A stretch of DNA of 11,056 bases. Source: Patescibacteria group bacterium (GTDB lineage Bacteria > Patescibacteriota > Minisyncoccia > JAHIHE01). Under the pieces are notes generated by a model, which did not search any database, was not told the origin of the DNA, and saw nothing but the letters and a program-made list of their open reading frames with translations. The position numbers were made by a program, and so were the translations under genes. Positions 7,407 through 11,056 of the stretch are shown here, in pieces. Numbering within the stretch: position 1 is the first letter of the stretch; the number at the start of each line of letters is the position of its first letter. Location: assembly GCA_018896765.1 (NCBI GenBank), contig JAHILZ010000058.1, positions 1 through 11,056 of the forward strand. Reading direction: 5' to 3'.

Positions 7407-8030
7407 TTAGCTTAAACTAAACTTAACCAACTCCTTCTTGATTTTTTCGTCATCCACTTTGAATTCGGGAAGAAATTCTATCGCCTCGTCATAATTTACA
7501 TCATTGAAATAAGCCAGCGCCTCGCGAAATATTCTTTCATTAAATTCCCTTTTAAAAATTTCTTTGGAGTTCTTAACTATTTTTTCTATAGAATGATACT
7601 TGTTGATAATAAAATATAAATCGACATAATCTTTCCATTTCGCTCTTCGCCCAAGCGCGTAAGCTTTCATCGCGCCCAAAGTCAACAAATCAGGCATTTT
7701 AAAAATATCTTCAAAATTCTTGGAAAATTTAATTTTAAATGGATAATGAAAAAAAGTAAACTGCACATTGTTTACGAAAAAGGTAAATTGCCCGTCTTCA
7801 TCTTTATAAACCTTGCCGATTTTAAACCCGTTTCTTATAATTTTTGCTCTGATTTTCGCATTATCAAATTCTTCCAAGCTAAATAAATCAAAATCAATAC
7901 TTCGACGGTGACCAATCTGCAAAGCAATGGCGGTTCCACCAACCAAACCAAAATCTTTGCTGAATTTTTCCACCAACGACAATAATTCAAATTGTTTGGC
8001 AACTAATATTTCTTGATGAAAATTACGCAT
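7407..8030 (-). CDS. AbiEii/AbiGii-like nucleotidyltransferase (toxin-type)
   Basis: This 207-aa protein matches the AbiEii/AbiGii toxin family (DUF1814 type, polymerase-beta-like nucleotidyltransferase fold). It shows LVGGTAIALQIGHRRSIDFDLF at 29-50 with the GG nucleotide-binding turn and metal-binding Asp46 and Asp48. It also shows PDLLTLGAMKAYAL (113-126) and KWKDYVDLYFI (131-141), the family's K..D..DL motif. Related toxins such as MenT nucleotidylate tRNA acceptor ends; the substrate here is unknown. The ATG at 8030 overlaps the end of the upstream gene as ATGCGTAA, an 8-nt overlap typical of translational coupling. The upstream in-frame TTG at 8039 is rejected. The gene is likely co-transcribed with the DUF6922-like gene as a two-component module. 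Confidence 0.88.
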   Translation of the reverse strand: MRNFHQEILVAKQFELLSLVEKFSKDFGLVGGTAIALQIGHRRSIDFDLFSLEEFDNAKIRAKIIRNGFKIGKVYKDEDGQFTFFVNNVQFTFFHYPFKIKFSKNFEDIFKMPDLLTLGAMKAYALGRRAKWKDYVDLYFIINKYHSIEKIVKNSKEIFKREFNERIFREALAYFNDVNYDEAIEFLPEFKVDDEKIKKELVKFSLS

Positions 8031-8286
8031 ATTTATCAAAATAATAAGTAAAATAATTCTTTGTTTTTATATTATAATTCTGTCGTCCAACAGGAGACGG
8101 CTTGGATTTGGCGCGAAAAATTCGAGCCGTTTCTTTCATGCCCAAAATTTTGATCAGCGTCTGCACATCATCCCAGTCGCCATAATTAAGCGTCGCCTCC
8201 ACTATCGATTCGGCCTTAAGCTTATTATAATCTTTCACCCACCAGATTAAATATTTTCTTTTTTTTATAAAATCGTGAATGGTCAT
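8023..8286 (-). CDS. DUF6922-like small protein, probable partner (antitoxin) of the AbiEii-like toxin
   Basis: This 87-aa protein reads MTIHDFIKKRKYLIWWVKDY, then SIVEATLNYGDWDDVQTLIKILG (27-49), then TARIFR, and ends KTKNYFTYYFDKYA. This pattern (an early W, an E.tLNYGdwdDv helix, a late nYF..YF.kYA end) resembles small DUF6922-type proteins that I recall next to AbiEii-like genes; the recall is moderate and was not checked. The overlap with the downstream toxin gene supports a partner role, perhaps binding the toxin or the operator. I chose ATG at 8286. A TTG start at 8331 would add 15 residues encoded by low-complexity intergenic sequence (AATTC repeats). No Shine-Dalgarno site precedes the ATG. 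Confidence 0.72.
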   Translation of the reverse strand: MTIHDFIKKRKYLIWWVKDYNKLKAESIVEATLNYGDWDDVQTLIKILGMKETARIFRAKSKPSPVGRQNYNIKTKNYFTYYFDKYA

Positions 8287-8298
8287 AAAATTTCGACA

Positions 8299-8330
8299 AT
8301 TTTTAATTTCGAATTCTGAATTTTGAATCA
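8299..8330. repeat. AT-rich near-palindromic AATTC low-complexity stretch
   Basis: The plus strand repeats variants of GAATT and TTTTGAATC around a central GAATTC, ending at the probable start of the DUF6922-like gene. The 100-nt gap 8287-8386 otherwise holds no promoter or terminator that I can support. Confidence 0.45.
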
Positions 8331-8386
8331 AAGTCTAATTTTTTAATTTTGAAACCGTTAAGTGCTAAGATTTTAAAACTCATTTT

Positions 8387-9121
8387 TTATTCTTCAGTCA
8401 TTCTTAAATAATCTTCCAAATTAACATTGATAATATCCAGCATAAAAAGCGTAAAACTTTCCTCGCCTTTTTTAATCGCTTCAATATATTCTTGCCGCCT
8501 GATGATCGGAATAATTATAGGCGGATAACCGTTTTTTAATAAAATTAAATTCACCAGCAATCTTGCTATTCGTCCGTTACCGTCGATAAATGGATGGATT
8601 TTTACGAATTTATAGTGAATTAAAGCAACAAACTCCAATAAATCAATTTTAATTTTATTATCCGAGTACCATTTAATAAGCTCTTTCATCAGTCCGGAAA
8701 CTTCTTTGGCGGCAGGCGGCAAATCCTCGGAACCGGTAATATAGACTTGTATTTTCCGATAATTACCGGCGTTTTCATCGTCGATATCAAGCAATAATTT
8801 TTTATGCAAATTACAAATTATTTCTTCAGACAAATCTTTCTCGCCGCTTACGATTTCAAAAAGTAAATCCAAAGTTTTTTGGTGATTTATCGCTTCTAGA
8901 ATTTCTTTAACTTGTTTGCCGCCGACTGTCAGTCCGTCTTCCAAAATCATTCGCGTTTCGCCGAGCGTCAAAGTATTGCCCTCGATCGCATTAGTATGAT
9001 AAGTATAAGTGACATCAAACCATTTTCTGATTGTTTTAATTTCACTTTGCGTTAATGGTCGTTTGGCGTCCAATATTTTTTTATTGGCTTTAATTTTATC
9101 TAAAAATTCTTGTTTGATCAT
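8387..9121 (-). CDS. Fic domain protein (probable AMPylator) with N-terminal inhibitory motif
   Basis: This 244-aa protein carries the complete Fic active site HPFIDGNGRIAR at 176-187, with catalytic His176, the metal-binding acidic residue Asp180, and the Gly/Arg phosphate-binding residues. Fic enzymes usually transfer AMP from ATP to hydroxyl side chains of target proteins. The flap for target docking is probably around QVYITGSEDLPP (125-136). An N-terminal inhibitory motif TNAIEG (43-48, Glu47) fits the class II (S/T)xxxE(G/N) signature, so the enzyme is expected to be auto-inhibited without a separate antitoxin. Target and trigger are unknown. It lies upstream of the AbiEii-like pair on the same strand, separated by 100 nt. 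The ATG at 9121 has no Shine-Dalgarno site and lies within a short overlapping ORF. Confidence 0.93.
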   Translation of the reverse strand: MIKQEFLDKIKANKKILDAKRPLTQSEIKTIRKWFDVTYTYHTNAIEGNTLTLGETRMILEDGLTVGGKQVKEILEAINHQKTLDLLFEIVSGEKDLSEEIICNLHKKLLLDIDDENAGNYRKIQVYITGSEDLPPAAKEVSGLMKELIKWYSDNKIKIDLLEFVALIHYKFVKIHPFIDGNGRIARLLVNLILLKNGYPPIIIPIIRRQEYIEAIKKGEESFTLFMLDIINVNLEDYLRMTEE

Positions 9122-9197
9122 AAAAATTAAATAGGAAAATTAATATCTTCCTCCATTCCGGTTTTAAAAATTGCTTAATTGATTCTTTAGTAGGCAT
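9096..9197 (-). pseudogene. Possible truncated membrane-protein remnant overlapping the fic start
   Basis: ATG at 9197 opens a 33-codon frame that reads MPTKESIKQFLKPEWRKI, then a hydrophobic run LIFLFNFY, and stops inside fic after a 26-nt overlap in another frame. The FLKPxWRKI-plus-hydrophobic pattern looks like the start of a small inner-membrane protein cut off in its first membrane segment. There is no Shine-Dalgarno site. It may be a decayed gene, a leader ORF for fic, or chance. Confidence 0.3.
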
Positions 9198-9230
9198 AAA
9201 ATTTTAATGTTTATTTATCATTAACCCCGA

Positions 9231-9263
9231 GATTGCTTCGTCGCTTCGACTCCTCGCAATGAC
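9231..9263. repeat. GC-rich dispersed-type repeat (TTGCGAGGAG...GAAGCAATC class)
   Basis: On the minus strand the element reads GTCATTGCGAGGAGT followed by CGAAGCGACGAAGCAATC. Its ends form an inverted pair (ATTGC/GCAAT) and the interior has GTCG-CTT-CGAC. It stands out sharply from the AT-rich surroundings. From memory, near-identical strings are scattered in intergenic regions of several unrelated bacterial groups, in the manner of REP elements. No T-tract follows on either strand, so it is not a plain terminator. Confidence 0.6.
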
Positions 9264-9275
9264 AGCCTGAAACAT

Positions 9276-9332
9276 TTTGTCATTTGGATTTTGACATTGA
9301 TTTGACATTTGAAATTTGTCATTTGTCATTTC
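9276..9332. repeat. Degenerate TTTGTCA/TTTGACA short-period repeat at the 3' end of htpX
   Basis: The plus strand contains about seven TTTGTCA- or TTTGACA-like words in 57 bp, in both orientations, so it can fold weakly on itself. It reaches a few bases into the htpX stop region. Together with the GC-rich repeat and the short remnant ORF it accounts for the 204-nt gap 9122-9325. Confidence 0.55.
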
Positions 9333-10228
9333 CCAATCTCCATTCCTCTCAGCGCCGCCACTCGCTCCTCAATCGGCGGATGAGTGGAAAACATGCCGGA
9401 AAACATTTTTCGGCCATTACCGTCGCCTTTCAAAGGATTAACAATATACATATGAGCCGTGGCTTTATTCGCCACTTCCAGCGGCTCGGTATCGCCGGAA
9501 ATTTTTTCCAGCGCCCGCGCTAACCCTTCCGGATGGCGAGTCAAAAGCGCACCACTGGCATCAGCCAAAAATTCCCGTTTCCGGGAAATCGCCAGCTGAA
9601 TCAAGGTCGCCACAATCGGCGCCAAAATTGTCAAAACAATAGCAATGATCATAATCGCTCCGCCGCCTTCCTTGCTTCGGCGATTCCCTCCAAAAAGCGA
9701 AGCCCGAAAAAACCAATCGGCAAGCAAAGTGATAAAACCCACTAAAATTACCACAATGGTAGAAAACAAAATATCTCGATTGCCCACATGGCTCAGTTCA
9801 TGCGCCAAAACTCCTTCCAGCTCGGATTTTTCAAGCTTTTGCAAAATTCCGGTAGTCACCGCGATCACAGCATGCTCAGGATCGCGGCCTGTCGCAAAAG
9901 CGTTCGGCGCGGTATCTTCGATAATGTAAATTTTCGGCACAGGAAGACCGGCGGTAATACAAAGATTTTCCACGATATGATAAAGCTCGCGATTACTATC
10001 GTGATCAATCTCCCGCGCTTTACTCATAGACAATACGATCTTATCCGAAAACCAATAACTGCTAATGCTCATTATAATGCTGAATATCACGGCAAAAACC
10101 AAAATGCCAGGACTATCCATAGCCTGGCTGAAAACCCAGCCCACTCCTATCGCGAATATTAAAAACGCCGTGATTAAAAGATAGGAATTGCGAATGTTTT
10201 TATCGGCTTGAGTGTATAAATTTGCCAT
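9326..10228 (-). CDS. htpX: Membrane zinc metalloprotease HtpX homologue (M48 family)
   Basis: This 300-aa inner-membrane protease is expected to degrade misfolded membrane proteins from the cytosolic side. Membrane segments lie at about 15-33, 41-60, 153-175 and 191-213. The zinc site is complete: HELSH at 143-147 (ligands His143 and His147, catalytic Glu144) and Glu219 in KREFLADASGALLT. The PNAFATGR motif (108-115) is also typical of the family. I chose ATG at 10228. A start 39 nt upstream would add 13 residues (MFPLLTTHYSLLT) that are only a translation of a heptanucleotide repeat. The gene follows lemA by 74 nt on the same strand, a recurrent pairing, and no promoter is visible between them. 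It ends in TGA, which shows that TGA is a stop codon here. Confidence 0.95.
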   Translation of the reverse strand: MANLYTQADKNIRNSYLLITAFLIFAIGVGWVFSQAMDSPGILVFAVIFSIIMSISSYWFSDKIVLSMSKAREIDHDSNRELYHIVENLCITAGLPVPKIYIIEDTAPNAFATGRDPEHAVIAVTTGILQKLEKSELEGVLAHELSHVGNRDILFSTIVVILVGFITLLADWFFRASLFGGNRRSKEGGGAIMIIAIVLTILAPIVATLIQLAISRKREFLADASGALLTRHPEGLARALEKISGDTEPLEVANKATAHMYIVNPLKGDGNGRKMFSGMFSTHPPIEERVAALRGMEIGK

Positions 10229-10262
10229 AGTGAGTAGTGAGTAGTGAGTAGTGAGTAGTGGG
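10228..10262. repeat. Heptanucleotide tandem repeat abutting the htpX start
   Basis: Almost five copies of TAGTGAG (plus strand) run from 10228 to 10262; the last is imperfect. On the minus strand the final CTCACTA supplies the A of the htpX ATG, so there is no room for a Shine-Dalgarno site. Confidence 0.9.
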
Positions 10263-10281
10263 AACAAAATTTTTCTACCAA

Positions 10282-10305
10282 ATACTCACTACAAACTACA
10301 AACTA
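10282..10305. repeat. Companion repeat after lemA, inverted relative to the TAGTGAG array
   Basis: TACTCACTAC (10283-10292, plus strand) is the exact reverse complement of GTAGTGAGTA, present three times in the neighbouring array. Two copies of CTACAAA-type heptamers follow up to the lemA stop codon. The lemA-htpX spacer could therefore form a 10-bp hairpin in several registers. Confidence 0.7.
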
Positions 10306-10854
10306 GAATTTAACTTGCACCGGTTCTTTTTCGACGGCATTTTCAATTTCAAAAAATTCTCTCTTTTTATAAGCCAGCATATTAGCCACAATCATATCAG
10401 GGAAAACTTCAAGTTTAATATTAAAGTCTCTGACATTGCCATTATAGAATCGGCGGGAAGCTTGAATCTTATCTTCTGTGTCGGTTAGCTCGCGCTGTAA
10501 TTCTAAAAAGTTCTGGTTTGCTTTTAAATCCGGGTAATTTTCGGAAACTGCGAATAAACTTTTTAAAGTTCCGCTTAACATATTTTCCGCCTCGGCTTTT
10601 TCAGCCGGACTTTGCGCTCCCATTGCCTGGGTCCTGGCTTGGGTCACTTTTTCAAACAATTCGCGTTCGTGGGTCGCGTATCCTTTGACAGTATTCACAA
10701 GATTGGGAATCAAATCATACCGCCTTTTTAATTGCACATCAATATCGCTCCATGCTTCGTCCACTCGATTTTTTAAAGTTACGAGGCCATTATAAATGCC
10801 GACGGCCCATGCGATTAACACTAACACTATTGCTAAAATCACATATTCGATCAT
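10303..10854 (-). CDS. lemA: LemA family membrane protein
   Basis: This 183-aa protein has one N-terminal membrane helix (about 4-22), then the all-helical LemA domain. Diagnostic stretches are VDEAWSDIDVQLKRRYDLIPNLV (36-58), VKGYATHERELFEKVTQAR, YPDLKANQNFLELQ, and TEDKIQASRRFYNGNVRDFN. It ends near FPDMIVANMLAYKKREFFE, all typical of the family at normal length. Its biochemical role is unsettled. Because it is repeatedly found next to HtpX-type proteases, it is thought to act with them in membrane-protein quality control or envelope stress. It is the first gene of a two-gene unit with htpX, and a good candidate promoter lies upstream. The leader is nearly pure A/T and has no Shine-Dalgarno site. 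Confidence 0.95.
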   Translation of the reverse strand: MIEYVILAIVLVLIAWAVGIYNGLVTLKNRVDEAWSDIDVQLKRRYDLIPNLVNTVKGYATHERELFEKVTQARTQAMGAQSPAEKAEAENMLSGTLKSLFAVSENYPDLKANQNFLELQRELTDTEDKIQASRRFYNGNVRDFNIKLEVFPDMIVANMLAYKKREFFEIENAVEKEPVQVKF

Positions 10855-10902
10855 ATTTTTATTTTATTTATTTATTAATTAATTTAATTATTAACTATTC
10901 AT

Positions 10903-10931
10903 AATATAGCATAAATTTCCTGAAAAGTAAA
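10903..10931 (-). promoter_or_regulatory. Candidate extended -10 promoter of the lemA-htpX unit
   Basis: On the minus strand TTTACT (10931-10926) and TATATT (10908-10903) are 17 nt apart, with TGC directly before the -10 box (extended -10). TATGAATAGTTAA follows from the last T of the box (10903-10891), identical to the ppsA promoter. The predicted leader to ATG 10854 is about 40 nt of A/T. Confidence 0.55.
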
Positions 10932-10941
10932 TTGCTCTGAT

Positions 10942-10989
10942 AAATTAATCCTTCGGCACATACGCTATCGCGTCAGCCGAGATTAGTTT
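10942..10989. other. 48-nt imperfect hairpin upstream of lemA
   Basis: The arms AAATTAATC/GATTAGTTT, TCGGC/GCCGA and ACGC/GCGT stack in order around a TATC tetraloop, with a 2-nt bulge and a 4/2 internal loop. That gives 18 pairs, one being a U.G wobble if read on the plus strand and an A.C mismatch on the minus strand. The GC core is unusual in this gap. No T-tract follows on the minus strand and only a weak one on the plus strand. It may be an operator, an RNA structure, or a degenerate terminator for a gene outside the window. Confidence 0.5.
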
Positions 10990-11003
10990 CTTAAAAACTT
11001 ATT

Positions 11004-11056
11004 TAATTGTATAATTGCCTATATGCTTGAAACAATAAAAGGCAACTATACAATTA
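11004..11056. repeat. 17-bp inverted repeat reaching the window edge
   Basis: TAATTGTATAATTGCCT (11004-11020) and AGGCAACTATACAATTA (11040-11056) are complementary at 16 of 17 positions around a 19-nt loop. Read as RNA on the minus strand the odd pair is G.U, so the stem is fully paired; on the plus strand it is A.C. The right arm ends at the last base, so the repeat may be longer. Confidence 0.8.
11023..11056 (+). CDS. Possible start of a divergent, leaderless plus-strand gene (partial)
   Basis: A perfect TATAAT at 11010-11015 lies 7 nt before ATG 11023, the spacing expected if transcription begins at the start codon itself. The open frame reads MLETIKGNYTI and runs off the window. Only 11 codons are visible, no convincing -35 box is seen, and the same bases form the right arm of an inverted repeat. 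This remains a weak call. Confidence 0.2.
   Translation, partial: MLETIKGNYTI

Noticed and set aside
9284..10162. Plus-strand open frames opposite htpX, up to 124 codons
   Set aside because: They overlap an intact, well-identified htpX and have the irregular composition of reverse-strand translation.
10228..10305. Heptamer repeats as a possible CRISPR array
   Set aside because: Units are contiguous 7-mers without spacers and far too short for CRISPR repeats.
10907..10969. Short minus-strand ORF of 20 codons (MCRRINLSEQF...) spanning the lemA promoter
   Set aside because: It is too short, has no ribosome site, and overlaps the promoter and hairpin; the MC start only superficially recalls other families.
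10855..11056. tRNA or other standard RNA gene in the gap upstream of lemA
   Set aside because: The hairpins do not form a cloverleaf and no tRNA-type conserved bases or CCA end are visible.
1..11056. Alternative genetic code with UGA as glycine, as in some candidate phyla
   Set aside because: htpX ends properly in TGA and no coding frame contains an internal TGA.

Overview
The window looks like a stretch of an AT-rich, streamlined genome of the Patescibacteria (candidate phyla radiation) type. The clues are the lemA-htpX pair, envelope proteins carrying a detached pseudopilin-like module and Cys repeats, a stand-alone PEP synthase, very few Shine-Dalgarno sites, and short-period AT-rich intergenic repeats that run right up to start codons. 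This placement is inference, since no marker gene is present. The code is standard: TGA ends htpX, and no coding frame has an internal TGA, which argues against the UGA-recoding lineages. Every convincing gene is on the minus strand, so transcription runs from high to low coordinates.

Right end, 10861-11056: a gene-free, structured region. It holds a 48-nt imperfect hairpin, a 17-bp inverted repeat reaching the window edge, the probable lemA promoter, and possibly the first codons of a divergent plus-strand gene. lemA (10303-10854) and htpX (9326-10228) follow as an apparent membrane-protein quality-control operon. They are separated by heptanucleotide repeats, which also produce a false N-terminal extension on HtpX.

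Middle, 7407-9330: a small conflict or toxin-antitoxin-like block. It contains a Fic protein with a built-in inhibitory motif, then an 87-aa DUF6922-like protein whose end overlaps an AbiEii/AbiGii-like nucleotidyltransferase by 8 nt. Upstream of fic lie a short remnant ORF and a dispersed-type repeat. A Tic20/DUF4870-like small membrane protein (6993-7343) follows, with the only strong Shine-Dalgarno site in the window and its own terminator.

Left, 4135-6915: ppsA (PEP synthase) as a stand-alone unit, with a candidate extended -10 promoter upstream and a Rho-independent terminator downstream. Its promoter resembles the lemA promoter, including an identical 13-mer starting at the last base of the -10 box.

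Far left, 1-4064: three consecutive membrane-anchored proteins of unrecognised function. The 792-aa and 450-aa proteins share a pseudopilin-like (GspG-like) domain with a conserved Cys pair but lack a prepilin leader. The 792-aa protein also ends in a Cys-pair repeat domain. The partial gene at the edge repeats the N-terminal segment of the 792-aa protein. This tandem set of shared modules is the least explained part of the window.
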